NCBI GenBank assembly: GCA_963921935.1
Contig: OY998175.1
Span: 224,766,517-224,830,516 of the forward strand
Length of the DNA: 64,000 nucleotides
Source: Galeruca laticollis
Taxonomy: Eukaryota > Arthropoda > Insecta > Coleoptera > Chrysomelidae
Direction: 5' to 3'
Part shown: positions 21,640 to 34,204 of the stretch, piece by piece
How the letters are laid out: every line of letters starts with the position of its first letter
How positions within the stretch are numbered: position 1 is the first letter of the stretch
The notes under the pieces: model-generated
Database searches by the model: none
What the model was told of the DNA's origin: nothing
Seen by the model: only the letters and a program-made list of their open reading frames with translations
Position numbers and translations under genes: made by a program

Positions 21640-24310
21640 ACTCAGAAGGTCCAAGAGGAAAAATTGGAGGCAGTTCTGCGAAGGGATTTCTAACGTAGCC
21701 CCAGCAATGCACCTTCAAAAAGTCATCGCTAAGGACCACTCTAACGGTACTGGACTCCTTAAAAAGCCAAACGAAGAGTTCACCGAAACCATAGACGAAA
21801 GCATGAGATGTTTATTAGACGCTCACTTTCCTGGTGCTGCAATTATTGAAGATAACGCAGAGGCAAATCTTGATGAAGCTTTCATCAAAGCTTCTAGATC
21901 AGCAAAAAGCCTAGCGGGAAAAATCTTCACCAAGAATAGAATTGAATGGGCAATTAACAGCTTCAAGCCCTACAAATCACCTTGAGTGGATGGCATCTTT
22001 CCAGCACTTCTACAACAGGGATCCGATATCTTAATTCCCCACTTATGCAAGATACTCAAGATGAGCTTCATCTTGGGATACATTCCAAGAGGGTGGAGAG
22101 AGGTCAGGGTCTGCTTTATTCCTAAGAATGGCTAACGTCCTCCAGAGGAACCAAAGGCATATAGACCTATAAGCCTTACCTCCTTCTTACTCAAAAGTAT
22201 GGAAAAAATACTCGACACATACATGAGAAGTGAATATGTATCAAATGCACCGCTTCACGAGGAACAATTTGCCTACCAACCTGGCATATCTACCTTAGAT
22301 GCCTTACATTGTCTCGTAAGAGACCTAGAAAAGGCAATAGCTGCGAAAGAAGTATCGCTATGTGTATTCATAGATATAGAGGGAGCTTTTGATAACACCT
22401 TATATGAATCAACTAGCGCTGCTGCAAGTGCAAAGGGTATCCCACCTTCCATAATCAAATGGATTCAGTCCATGCTTAATACTAGGAAAATAATCACCTA
22501 CCTCGGAGACCAGTCGACTACTATAAAAGCGGTGGAAGGTTGTCATCAAGGAGGAGTGCTATTACCTCTACTGTGGTCACTAGTGGTTGACGTCCTCCTA
22601 ACAAAGCTAAAAAGAGAAGGATTTCGTGCTCTTGGCTATGCCGACGATTTAGTTATAGTGGTCAGAGGTAAGCACGACGGCATCATTGCCGATCGCATGC
22701 AATGTGCCTTGAACCTCGTAACTACTTAGTGTTCGAAGGAAGGACTTTCAGTCAATCCAAATAAAAGACACTTGTTCCATTCACTAACAGGAGGAAGTTA
22801 AGTATACGGACTCCAAGCTTGAATGGTACAACCCTGTTGTTTCGGAAGAGGTTAAGTACCTTGGAGTCATCTTTGATAAGAAACTTACGTGGAACTCACA
22901 CCTCGCACACGTCACCTCAAAAGCAACAAGGGCTCTTTGGACGTATCGTAGGCTCTTTGGGAAAACTTGGGGTCTAAAACCAAAAATGATCTACTGGTCA
23001 TATATAACGGTTGTCAGACCTATCATCACCTATGCTGCGCTTGTATGGTGGAAGAAAACAATGCAACAAAGGGCTACAATATAGTTGCAAAAATTGCAAG
23101 GACTCGCATGTTTAGGAATAACGGGTGTAATGAGATCATGCCCTGGCGCAGCCTTGGAGGTAATGCTAGATCTCCCTCCATTACATTTACATGTAAGGAG
23201 AATTGCTCTGCAAAACGCCTATAGGTTAACACAGGCTAAATCTCTAAAACCCGGTGTTTTGACAGGACATCTCGAGATACTAAGGGTTGGATCAACCCAA
23301 CCTATGATGATGTCTAGGGATATAATGCCTGCTAAACAGGATTTCGAAGTTACTCTAGATGTTATTATTAACGATCGTGAGTTAACACAGAACGAAATCT
23401 CAGAAATAACTAGGGATGCCCTCACATTTTATACTGCTGTGTCAAAAACAAACGAAGGAGTAGGGATAGGGGCTAGAGGAGCTAATCTTAGGTTATCAGT
23501 AGCCCTAGGTAACACTCCCACAATATTCCAAGCGGAAATACTAGCGATAGACTTATGTGCTCAAGAGTGCTTCAAAAAGCGCCTCAACGCAGCCAGAATA
23601 GTTATTTCCTCCGACAGCCAGGCTGCTTTGAAAGCTCTAAGGTCTATAACTTATGAGTCCAAAACAGTCTGGAGCTGCAAACAATCTCATAAGCTACTGG
23701 CTAGACATAACAAACTATCTTTGTTATGGGTGCCCGGACACAAGGGAATTGCTGGGAATGAGACTGCCGATGGTCTTGCAAAGGACGAGCTAGCACTCCT
23801 TTCATCGGACCCGAACCGTTTTGTGGCATTATTAGAAGCCACATTGTGGAAGAAGTCCGGAAATGGGAGAAGGAACTTAGCGCAGCCTACTGGAAAAATG
23901 TTCCAGGCCAAAGACAAGCTAAAAGGTTGCTACAACCTTCTGCTCGCTATACTAAATCGCTCTTAGAGCTTCAGAAGTCTGATGTCAGAGCAATCACAGG
24001 ACTCCTTACGGGACACTGCCAACTCAGATATCACCTCTGCAAGATGGGAAAAGTGGACAGAGGAACATGTCGATTCTGCAACAGGGCAGATGAAACGGCT
24101 GAGCATATATTATGCCATTGCGGTGTACTTGTTCGCCAACGCCATAGGTACCTGGAACCGCTGTTCTTGAGACCTGACCAGGTAACAGAAATAGCTCCCA
24201 ATCGGATAATAGGCTCCCTTAGAAGCCTTTCTCTCTGGGACAAAAAATAGATGGAGGGTATACACAAAAGATGTTTCCAGGTCGCAGTGTAGAAAGGCCA
24301 GCTATAGGCC
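21640..24310 (+). pseudogene. R1/I-type LINE ORF2: RT, RNase H, C-terminal Cys/His motif
   Basis: The plus-strand copy starts in the linker (NWRQFCEGISN, 21,660) and has KPYKSP*VDGIFPALLQ (the GPDGI block with a stop at 21,983) and KAYRPISLTSFLLKSMEKI. It also has FAYQPGISTLDAL, VFIDIEGAFDN, GCHQGGVLLPLLW and the catalytic GYADDLVIVV at about 22,635-22,660. After frameshifts at 22,730 and 22,960-23,090 the thumb (VKYLGVIFDKKLTW) and RNase H follow: FQAEILAIDLC, SSDSQAALKAL and NETADGLA. The first RNase H site reads YTAVSKTN where YTDGSKT is expected, so its Asp is lost. The C-terminus has GHCQLRYHLCKMG and CRFCNRADETAEHILCHC. Combined RT and RNase H suggests the I/LOA/R1 assemblage. Confidence 0.9.
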
Positions 24311-24479
24311 AATCGACACCTTTGTAATCTACAATCTACGCAATAATCAATCAGATTAGATAGCGCTAAAGCACAAAGAGCCCTTGACAGAATCTTATAT
24401 TTCTTTGGTTCGTGACCAATAGACTCCTTTTTTAATAAACGCTGTTAGTTTGAAATAGTTATTTATCTTTTCATTCCTT

Positions 24480-24776
24480 TCAATAGCATTGAATATAGGC
24501 TCCATAATTAGATTTTAACGGGGTTACAGTGCACTGAAACCAAAGGTTTATTGTGCCCCATAATGTTGAAGGAGAAGTTTGGCGTTTTATGTCTTCCCTT
24601 GTTTGTACAGGTGTTGCGTACACCCTATTTTTGAGATGACCCCAGAAAATGGAATCCATTTGATTGACATCTCCTGATCGTAGTGGCAACTGAAAATTAC
24701 CTCTCCGACCAATCCATCTATTAGGAAACTTTGAATTCAAATGTTGTATATCTAAACTAAAATGATGCATAAATCA
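24480..24776 (-). pseudogene. Tc1/mariner-type DDE transposase C-terminal fragment
   Basis: The minus strand reads HLNSKFPNRWIGRRGNFQLP, then RSGDVNQMDSIFWGHLKNRV and YATPVQTREDIK. This matches the C-terminal catalytic part of a group of mariner-like transposases (FPNRWIGR.GP..WPPRSPDLTPLDFFLWGYLK..VY.TPV). The expected PRSPDLTPLDF block is damaged to LRSGDVNQMDS, so the final acidic residue region is altered. Only about 100 residues remain, with no termini in sight. Confidence 0.75.
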
Positions 24777-25140
24777 TATATTTCTACGAATTTGTAATGG
24801 CACATCATCAAAAAGATTCCAAATCTCGTTTTACATCAAATCCAAATGGTGTAGCCATTAGAAAGCTAGCAGAGGGTGAGAAATTAAAGGATCAGGTAAT
24901 AAACAAAAATGACGTAAATATATAGACAGATAAGATCACGTGAGAAATTTGAGCAAAAAAGTACAGTGGGAATGTGCACTTAAAGATATTACTTTCATAC
25001 CTACAAAGAATGCAAGCTATTGAAAACAGATGTTTGATTAAAGAATACCAATTTCTATAGAAATATTTGAGAGATCCCGTAGTACGAAGTCCGAAATCTG
25101 TGTAAGGTCCTCGTATTTCATTACAGTCTAAGTCCACACA
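24777..25140. other. Spacer with no recognisable gene
   Basis: Short frames only. No domain or terminal repeat was recognised between the mariner-like scrap and the Jockey-type LINE. Confidence 0.35.
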
Positions 25141-25149
25141 CTTCTCCAA

Positions 25150-27280
25150 ACCCATTTCTAGTGTGCTTGGTGTTCAGTATTTCGTTGACGATGACCGTCA
25201 GGAATAACACTCCTTTTCTTGGTAGATACCTCAGGGCGTTGTTGGAGATGCCATCGTTTCCTAGTGCCTTTCTTTTGTATCTGACCCGGATGATGTAGGC
25301 TACTTTCTTTGGACTGGTGTAGCCTTGGTTTGCATGGTCGACGTCTTCATCGTCTTGGTTTCGGACTCCCTATTCGACTCGGTGCTCGTTCATGGTTCAT
25401 GGTTCTTCTGATGGCTTCTGCTTTTTCCTCATCTGTGTAGGCTATTCATTTGGCTCCGAGTATTATTGGGGCCCCTCTTTTGTCTTGTCTTGTATTTTGG
25501 CGAACTTCCATAGTCCTGGAGTGTCTGGGTCCAGTTCTTTTAGTCTGTTCTCCCAATCCTTGGATCGATACTGCTTCAGTGGTGTCTCGACCTCTTCGTT
25601 GAGTCTGTTCTCTTCTCTTTTGTCTAACGGATTTTTATCCTGTTGGCTCTTCTTCGCGCTCTATTTTTCACCCTAATAAGTTTTCGAAGTTCGTCGATGA
25701 GGTTGAACATCTTCTTGTGGTTGCCCACTCGTCTCGATGTCTTGCTGTCTTCCATTGCTTGTTGAATGGCTCCTTCCAAATATCTTAGTTGATCTTTCAA
25801 TTCCGCTGCATTCGTGATGCATGGCATCTGCAACAGCTCTGCACTTGAACATCTTCCAGTCTGTCTTCTTTACTTCTCTTCCAGTTGGTCTTTCACCTTC
25901 TCCCAGCATGATGACGACTGGCTCGTGATTGGTTCCTCCTTCACCATTGTTCATGTCCAATACCTCTGTGATACCTTGTAATATGGCGATATCCAGTACG
26001 TTTGGTTCTTCTCTGGGAGTAGTGTGCGTTGATCGTGGTGGTCCTATGATGTACAGCTCTGGTCGTCAGCTTTACAGCTCTGGTCGTCAGCTTTCTTCCT
26101 GCTATGCTGTGGTGTCTGCGTCCCATCCTCTGGACTTGGTGTCGCACCATGTTTCTTTGGTTACCATTAGGAAAGAGGACTTCTACAACTACTTTGTGGA
26201 GCTTGTATAAAGGTCTCCTTTACGCTGATATGATCCGTATTTTTTGGAAACTTGTTTGGACTGCATTCATGGTGGCTTCCATCGACAGGTTCTCCGGTGT
26301 GGCTATTCTGTGGTGGTGCACTTCCGTCTTCACTAGGATGGATGTTCCTCCCCTTCTGGCGTTGTTGTCGTTTCTGTAGAACTTGTATACTGGCCACCTG
26401 ATCCCGTAATTTTCTCCTGGTAGCTTCGTTTATTGTAGAGCGAATACGGCTAGGTCTTCTTCCTCTAGTATGGTTCCCGTCAGGTTGATGTTGGCTCGGA
26501 GTCCTCCAGGCTTCTATTTTCAGCTGGTTCAGACCAGGACAGTGTAGATCCATGAACGATTCATCAGGCTGGCAAAGATGTTCTGCATGTGCGATTAGAA
26601 CAACTATCCTGGTGCTATCCTGATGACGGTTGGTTGGCCTCTCGCTGTTCCCCGGATAGTAGTCGTGTTTTATCTTGATAGGCGCTGTCGTTTTCTTCTT
26701 GGGTGCTTTGGGACACCCTCCGCATGTGACATATTCTGTATCCATGTGGCAGATCGATTGTTCATGGTGGTAGCCTTCACAGTTGTAACATTGGGATGGC
26801 TCGTTGCTCCTTCTTCAATTATCTTTTCTCACCTAGGTGCTTAGGATGAATTCCACTTTCTTCATTTCTCCCAAGTCTTCTTTATTGAAGTCTACCATGA
26901 CGATTGGAAGCCTCCTTTTATTCTCTGTACCTGGAGTTTAGCTGTGTGATCCTATTGATTTTGATTCCCTGTGACAGAAGATCCTCTTTGATGTCTTTGA
27001 TGTGTTCATCTGGGGATTGCCCTTTGATGATGGTCTTCGCTAACTCTTTGTCAGGATCTAAGAAGGTGTACCAGTTTACAATTTGGGCTTGTAGTTCTTC
27101 CAGGTACTTCGTTAACCTCCTGTTGACTTCTATATTTTTTAGGATTACCTTGTTTCCTAATCTCTCGTTGAATGTGGTCTTGAATTGGATTCCACTTGAT
27201 TGGGCTTCTCTTCTTATCCTTGGGATCCTTCGTCGTCTTGATGATGGTAGGTGGTGGTTTCTTCATTCTTGGTTGCGATA
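25150..27280 (-). pseudogene. Jockey-type LINE: ORF1 (zinc knuckles) into ORF2, decayed
   Basis: Reading leftward from 27,280, a gag-like ORF1 segment (KKPPPTIIKTT, then LEELQAQIVNWYTFLDPDKE in another frame) is followed by a Cys/His stretch around 26,730-26,790 (TTVKATT/YVTCGGCPKAPK), typical of Jockey PRE_C2HC gag proteins. A low-complexity Q/R/H-rich part fills 26,170-26,700. ORF2 material follows: NVLDIAILQGI and HEPVVIMLGEGE (endonuclease end, 25,900-26,010), VKKTDWKMFK (25,880), FNLIDELRKLIRVKNRARRR (25,640-25,720), NRLNEEVETPLKQYRSK (about 25,580). Finally ALGNDGISNNALRYLP marks the start of RT at about 25,230. It is truncated in RT and broken in all frames. Confidence 0.85.
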
Positions 27281-27329
27281 TTTGCGCTTTATTCTCTGCT
27301 GGCTGCGACGGAGCTTGTACCTATTTGCC

Positions 27330-28303
27330 TTTTTCTTTGCAGTGATATTGAATTTGCAAATAATCCAGAAATTTTACATTGGTTTAGATATGTTGATGAT
27401 TTTTTGGTATTTGTGGATGGTAACATTGACATTGTCAGCAATCTTCTAGCAAAAATAAACCAAGTTCACCCAAGTATCAAATTCACACTTGAATTAGAAT
27501 CAAATAATAAATTAAATGTCTTAGACTTTACAATCCATAAAACTAACAACCTTTTAAATTTTAGGATATTTAGAAAACCCACACAAGCCGATCACGTTAT
27601 ACTCAGCTTATTCAGTCATCCTCATCAACACAAAATGGCAGCCTTCAATTGTTACATTCATAAATTTAAGAATGTGCCCCTATCTGCAGTTGATTATCAG
27701 AATGAATTGAATATCATTAAACAAATAGCTTCAAATAATAATTATAACCCGAATATTATTAATAGTTTGATCCAAAAAATCAAAAACAAAAAAGAACTTA
27801 ATGCAGCCTACCCTCAATAACACAATTTGTTTCACTTCCTTTCTTAAATGACAATATTTCTAATTAAATAGTTGGTTGCATTAAAAGCAACATAGATAAC
27901 ATTAAAATTTCTTTTGAAACCAACCACAGCCTCAACAGATACCTGGTCAACACAAAAGAGAAAATTGATAAACTTTCAAAGGGTGGCATATACAGGTTAA
28001 ATTGTGATGATTGTGATGCAGCCTACATTGGAAGAACTTGCAGACCTTTGAGAGTCCGTATAAACGAACATTTAAATCCCAACAAAATTTCAGCTTTTGG
28101 TCAACATTAAAGGTTTAACAACCGCAACTTTAGTCCAAATAGGAATTCAAAAATTTCACAGAAGGTGAGTTCCAAAAATTACAATATATTAGATTTTCTT
28201 GAAGATTTACATAATAACAGGGAATTACTGAATAATGACCTTTGTCTCAGCACTCGAGTTAATTTAAACAGAGCGTACATTCCCCTTCATAGACGTTTAA
28301 AAT
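27330..28303 (+). pseudogene. Penelope-like element: RT palm to GIY-YIG, truncated
   Basis: This is a second, more diverged Penelope family on the plus strand. It starts abruptly, with HWFRYVDDFLVFVDG (RT motif C, YVDD) at about 27,378-27,425. It continues PSIKFTLELESNNKLNVLDFTI, FRKPTQADHVIL and HKMAAFNCYIHKFKNVPL to a stop at 27,820. In later frames it resumes with ISFETNHSLNRYLVNTKEK, then the endonuclease GGIYRLNCDDCDAAYIGRTCRPLRVR INEHLN (GIY...YIG.T.R..R..EH) near 27,980-28,075, and a tail ending YIPLHRRLK with a stop at about 28,303. It abuts the opposing Jockey LINE. Confidence 0.9.
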
Positions 28304-28690
28304 AGAAAGATCAATTTGACTAATTTGTCTATTATCAATTTTCAAACACATATCATTATTTTTACATGTCATGTTCTATGCCAAACTTCATTGTCAGCTT
28401 TTGACACAATGTCAATTTTCATTTATTTAGTTATAGAGTGGACTAAGTTTCAGCAGACATGTGTTGCGCCTTTTGAAGCTTTTATCCAGGATAATCCTGG
28501 AATAAGGATATTTTAAAATGTTGTTCATATGATGTCCCTTTTTTAAATATTTACATGATCCTCTGGACACATGGTATTTTTATGGTCTGGCTCTTGTACA
28601 TCTGACGGGTAAGTAATTTTTTCAATTTTCAAAGTTCTCATTATAAAAATTTCTCAAATTCAATTCAATGTTACTTACTTACAGGTACGC
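28304..28690. other. Spacer with no recognisable gene
   Basis: AT-rich; only chance frames. It may include the 3' end of the preceding Penelope fragment, but no terminal repeat was recognised. Confidence 0.35.
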
Positions 28691-28699
28691 ACTGATGAT

Positions 28700-29771
28700 T
28701 TTATAAATTAAAATTCTGCACGAAATACAAACCTCTTCTTCATCCGATTAGGTATTTGCCTTTTGTTGAAGTGGATGTCATTGATTTCGTAGAGTTTATT
28801 GTCTCCTTCTTGAAGATCCCATTCTGAGTTAGGTTTTTAGCTAGTTTGACTGAATGATTGTTCAGGTCATTCTTTGTCCATTCGCAAGGAACTCTACCCT
28901 AGCATTACCATTAACGCCTATATGACTAGGATTTCTTTATTTTCAATTTTTGCTTTCCCTAACTGATATTTCATCTCCTTGGCAACAGGGTGACCTGGGT
29001 TGTATGCTTTAATGGAGTCAAGAGAGCTCATGGAGTCCGTTGCTATAATTAGTAGTTGTCATGAAATCTATTGCTTCATGTATTGCAAGTAGTTCTGATG
29101 TAAATGTGATATGCGGTGCCAACTATTCCATCCGATTTGGAACCATCTGTGTATATAATTTGATGATCTTTATAGTTTTCTGTAATCTTATGAAATTTTT
29201 GTTTGAACGGTATTTGAGGTGTGGACTTTTTAATGTTTATTGACAGCTCCTTATTTATTTGTATGTTAGAGGTATTCTATGGTGGGACATTGTACAAGCT
29301 GTACACATAAGATTCCAAATTAAGTCTGTGTTGAATTTCTTTATATCGATAACTTGCCATAGGTTTGTATTTTCCCTTTAACGGTTTTAAATTTTGTTTT
29401 CTGAATGTTAAGGAGTTCGCATATTTGATAGTGAGTAGTATCCGTCGACGTTCTGGTGGCATTACTTCTGCTTCATAGTGGGGTTTGGGTGAAATGCTCC
29501 TGCGGCCAATGGATAGCAGAGTTCTCTAATGGAGTAAGTTTTTGTAGGTTATTTTCAGGAGCAAGTAAGTATGCTATGGAACTATAATCTATTCTATATT
29601 TTATTGTTACTTGGCATAGGTTTATTAAAGATTCTTTGCTTTCTCGCCATTTTGTATTTGATAATATGCGTATCATTCTGAGGTCTTTTGTAAATTTTTG
29701 TTGTGATTCTTCTATGTGATTTTAGAAGTTTGGTGTTGAGTCAAGAGTGATGCCTAGAAATCTTTGGCGAG
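28700..29771 (-). pseudogene. LINE ORF2 C-terminus with RNase H, broken
   Basis: The minus strand carries a LINE thumb and RNase H. FLGITLDSTPNF (29,735-29,755), RMIRILSNTKWRESKESLI (29,620-29,680), KYRIDYSSIAYLLAPENN (29,545-29,600) and PPERRRILLTIKYANSL (29,420-29,462) give the RT connection region. IIATDSMSSLDSIKAYNPGH (28,995-29,048) is the RNase H second-Asp block. The tail ends near 28,730 (IHFNKRQIPNRMKKR). It is interrupted upstream at 29,771 by the LTR-like repeat, and a few residues may continue beyond 31,720. Stops are frequent. Confidence 0.75.
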
Positions 29772-30290
29772 TATAACGAGAAAAACCTACAAACCCTCTC
29801 AGTGCTCGTTACAGGTATGCGGGTTGTCTCACGTGGTACAACCCGTGCTCGCCAGTCGACTAGCTTCGAGTCGAAGAAGGGGTGGATTCTTCAAAAAAAT
29901 TATTGAGTATACAAAAAGGGCGCCAGAGAAGTTTTGGCAAGCACCCAAGACTTCCTAAGTTAGCCCACAACTCCTCAGTGGGTTAACAACACTCACTACA
30001 CACTCCAAAGGTTAAACTGATAGGTAAATTATCATAAGTAAATAAAAGTCAGCAAATACACCCTGATTGAAATTTTAATTAATCTTGGTGGACCAAAGGT
30101 CTCTTTTCAAAATATTTAATACAATATCACTACCCAAAAAAAGATATTACAAGTAACGTCTGAGCTCAGCTGAAGGCTGTAATCTCAGGGTGCAGTAGAG
30201 CTGAGGGCCCCAAACTACACCGATGTCTCAATTCAAAAATTCTAGAGAATCGACCAAATTGTTCATGTACAATATTCCAAAAATACAACG

Positions 30291-30350
<60 letters not shown>

Positions 30351-31719
30351 AAAATCACCAATTTATACCAGTATCACCAATTTATACCAGTATCAATATA
30401 AATATAATAATTGCATAAGCCAGAAATTTAAATTACAACGAGTTTAGCGTTGCTGGAGAAAATACAACTCAAAATTATATACGGCGCAAATTATATACAT
30501 AAAACCATTAGAAATAGGTAAAAAACCACTAAATATCGCAATACTAGGTACGTACCATAGTGTCCCAGCGTATCTTAATCTATGAGCAAGATTTTTAAAT
30601 TCAAAATTCAAGTATAAGCGAGATTATAGTAATTGCCGCAAGAAATAAAACTTAATATAAAAAAAAACGGTAATATGTGAAGATAGATGTGAGTTTACTA
30701 CTGAGTTTGAAGAAATAAGAAAAGGAAAACTGTTAACGTATCCTTTTCCGGCACCAGAACAGGAACTGAAACTTCTCCAGATTAATCCAGTCCTCCTGGA
30801 ACTGGTCTCACTGACCCATTAAATTCCAATCAGTGATTTTTCTTTGTTTTAATGTCCATATACAAAAACCCCCCTAAAATAGAGAAACGAATTAGCCTCT
30901 ACATAGGGTTTACATTTTACCCCGGTCAAATTTCCGACGTTCCCCCGTAATATCCCATCATACTGACTATAATAACAATACCCGAAATTCGCAAATAATT
31001 ACACCTCATGACTTTTAACTGTATAAAAGCCACCTACTCTGAAAATAAAAACTATATGACTGGTTTTTTTCCGCTTAGCAAAAAAACTACGATACCAATA
31101 AAAACCCATAATATAAAAACTACGTCATTGGACACATCCCTGAATGTTTATACAACCTCTGTGATATATTATTATTTCAACAAAATATAAAGCCATGAAG
31201 AATATGAATTAATAAGAATTTATAAAATATAACGAAACTATCCCGCGAAACCCAGATTACAAACTCCAATAAATTACGAATCAAGCAGAATTTCTACGTT
31301 AAATTGCCTACAAATCTGTTAATTCCGAGAAAGTATTTTTCAACCATTTACCTTGTTAATGAATCCAATGTCGTCTACGGAAATTTACCACCAATATACA
31401 ATTCCACTAAATTTTCATGGAACCCACAGTCATCGACCGTTTTGGGTCCAGAAACCTATCGGGTCGGAGCTGCCAATTGTTGGTTCCAGCTGTATTTTTC
31501 TTCCCCTACGTCGGAATTTTCGGGTTTTTTTAGTAAAATGCTTATGGCTCCCAGAGCACATGCAAAATTTTTAAGTTGAAAAATGTGTGTTTACACCTTG
31601 ACGGCAAATGGAGGACTGAAATTTTTAACTCCGTACCGACAGCGCTGTGACTTCTCTCAGTCGACAGGTTAGCCAAATTAAATTTACGACGGCTCTGCGA
31701 ATTTTTCGCGTTACACGAG
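29768..31719. repeat. LTR-like repeat, copy 1, with 4-bp TSD CGAG
   Basis: 1,944 bp (29,772-31,715) runs from TATAACGAGAAAAACC to TTTTTCGCGTTACA. Both sides carry CGAG (29,768-29,771 and 31,716-31,719). On the minus strand it reads TGTAACGCG...CTCGTTATA, an LTR-like TG..TA arrangement, and a 4-bp duplication is usual for insect LTR elements. It has no coding capacity. A second copy lies at 42,944-49,203. Copy 1 has about 1.1 kb (30,240-31,340, including the AT array) absent from copy 2. Confidence 0.7.
30296..30348. repeat. (TA)n microsatellite
   Basis: About 26 uninterrupted TA units lie inside LTR-like repeat copy 1. The array is followed by a 24-bp duplication, two adjacent copies of ATCACCAATTTATACCAGT. 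It is likely length-polymorphic and able to form cruciform DNA. Confidence 0.97.
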
Positions 31720-32761
31720 TATTACTCTGAATGTATTATTGGTTGTTGATAGTTATGTCAATATTTTTTGTACATTTTCTTTTGCGACAAAAATGAACTC
31801 CGGTTCACTCGTTTGATGAAAATTCTAGATTGTTATCATTTGTACAGGGATAATCTACATGGAAAGTTGATATCGGAAACCTGGAGTGATCTATCTTGAA
31901 ACGTGGGTTTCGAAACGTCAATAATGATCTAATGGATTGAGAAACATCCTCTTTCACCCTTCTTCTTATTAGTTCACATTTTTTTTGGAAATGTTTATAG
32001 TTTCAAATGAGTAGAGCTTCGCACTATAGTCTTCCATATAAAGTCCCCCTTCAAACAAGAAACGATTAATAATTCTCAACAAATTCTTCGAGTATTCAAA
32101 ATTTATTTCCAAAAATAAGAAATATTATTATTTACAAAATAATTTATTTTCTTTTATAATTAATTCGATACTATGTTTAAATCATTTTGATGTATCTCTA
32201 CCCTCTTCGACCACGTAACATGCTGGTGAGTTTTTTTGGTTGTTGTTGTTGTGTATATATTATGTTAGCGTTTACCATAATACGCCGCTGTTATTCTCCG
32301 AGAATACCACAATTAGTTAATGGAACAGCCTCTGCGGATACGCAAGTATTCCTGTAAATATGCTTCCATGTTTCCTTCTCATAAAACGGCATTTAAACCT
32401 AATAAAATAAATAATATTTTGAGCTCATTCAAATCGTAAATTCACCTAATCGCAGAATTATCTACTGTAATTTGTATAATCTCATTGATTTACTGTTTAA
32501 TTTACCACCTGGTACTGTGTTGATAAATAATTGTTTCTATTCCCACGTGTAAAATAAATTAATCGGACATTGTTAATTCTGTTCGTGCCATGAAATTGTT
32601 TTTGAACTGTCTTCCAACTAATTTTCGGCAGTTTCCGTATTGAATATAGTAATTTTTAGTGTGAAATCCATAATCCTTTTGTTATTGACTCCTGTCAACT
32701 TGTACTTTTGTTATTGATATAAATAAAATTGAGTGTTTCCATATAACTGAATAATAAACAA
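31720..32761. other. Interval without recognisable genes
   Basis: The first 100 bases may continue the minus-strand LINE that is split by the LTR-like repeat. The rest is AT-rich with a short GTTGTTGTTGTTGT run at about 32,240. No coding region is supported. Confidence 0.35.
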
Positions 32762-32900
32762 ATCATAAAAATTCTAAGAAATTTGGAAATTTTTTGGATA
32801 TGTTAAAATATCATCGTCAGAATGACAAACGTTACATTTGACGTGGTGTCTTTTTGATGTTTAATAATTATTTTTTGCTAGACTAATGGAGAGACCTAAC
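32762..32900 (-). repeat. Relic of the Penelope terminal repeat
   Basis: On the minus strand this matches the terminal repeat of the large Penelope element: TAGTCTAGCAAAAAATAA, TAAACATCA, AAATGTAACGTTTGTCATTC, then CTGACGATGATAT and a TTTCTTAGAATTTTT end. The GAAAC part of the hammerhead-like core has decayed to CCAAA, so any ribozyme here is dead. The piggyBac relic begins just beyond. Confidence 0.75.
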
Positions 32901-33183
32901 CTGTGATTGACTGTTAATGCTGCTTCCAAAATTATCATTAAGGAACAAGACCAGGAAGTCACTGAAAATATTGAAAATAACATTACTGAACAGGCCCAAA
33001 ATAATCAATCACGTTCCAAACCAATGAGTTCAAAGGTGGATAAAGTAAACATTATCTGGAAAAAAAAGAACTTGGTGTTAAGTTATGTTCAGAAAGCATT
33101 TCGTGGTAGCGAATCATTATGCAATGCAGTTCTAGAGTTGAATACACAATATGAGTGTTTTTCTCATTTTTTACGGATCAGCT

Positions 33184-33339
33184 TTTTGACAAAATAACCG
33201 AAGAATCATGCTTGTATGCACAACGCAATTGATATAGAGAAGCCTTCACATTTGACTAAGATTTTGACAAAATAACCGAAGAATCATGCTTGTATGCACA
33301 ACGCAATTGATATAGAGAAGCCTTTACATTTGACTAAGA
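33184..33339 (+). repeat. 78-bp tandem duplication inside piggyBac transposase
   Basis: 33,184-33,261 and 33,262-33,339 are direct copies starting TTTTGACAAAATAACCGAAG and differ at only one base (CTTCACAT versus CTTTACAT). The unit is 26 codons long. It therefore repeats a coding block of the transposase without changing frame. Confidence 0.95.
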
Positions 33340-34204
33340 CCGAACTAAAAAAGTATTTTGGAATACTCATTTTCATGTTCAATATTCGATTTCCTAATAC
33401 ACGTTCTTACTGGAATCATGATGTTGGCTTAGAAATAATAACACAAACAATGACTGTAAAAAGGTTCGAAAAATTAGATAATTTCTACATTTTAACGATA
33501 ATTAACTACATTTGCCACGAGATAATAAAAAACATGATAGACTTCATAAACTCAGACCAGTAATAGACCATTTAAATAATATATTTTCAACTGTTGCCCT
33601 TGAATCAAAACTGTCAATTGATAAGCAGTTACGTTCAACAAAATTACGACATTTCATGAAGCAATATTTACCCATGAAACCTCACAAGTGCTTCAAATTT
33701 TTCGTACTGTGTGGTATAAGTAGGTTTGCGTATAATTTAGAAATTTATTCTGGACAATGAAATAATGATATTCACAGACTTACAACAGAACTAGATCTAG
33801 GAGCATGTGCCAACATTGTTGTTCGACTAGCCAAAATCAAACCAACAAATCTCAATTACCAATTATTCTTCGATAATTATCACACGACTCTCGACGTTTT
33901 AGTTTACTTGGCTCAAAATGGAATTTCAAGTATGGGAACAGTGCGCCAAACAGGGTTCCTAATTGCAAGTTGCCCACAGAGAAAGATTTGAAAAAATAAA
34001 TACGAGGAACAAGCTATGAATTTGTAACCACCGATAAAAATATAGATATAAGTTCCATCGTGTGGAAAGACAATCGAGTAGTTAATTTACTGTCTACGTT
34101 TGGTGGACAACAGCCAATAACCTCTGTGAAAAGATATGACAAAGTATCAAAAGCCAACAAAGAGATACCTTGCCCATACATTATACATGAATATAACGGG
34201 TAGA

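Noticed and set aside
30223..30447. 74-codon ORF spanning the (TA)n array
   Set aside because: It is an artefact of the dinucleotide repeat translated as alternating Tyr-Ile.
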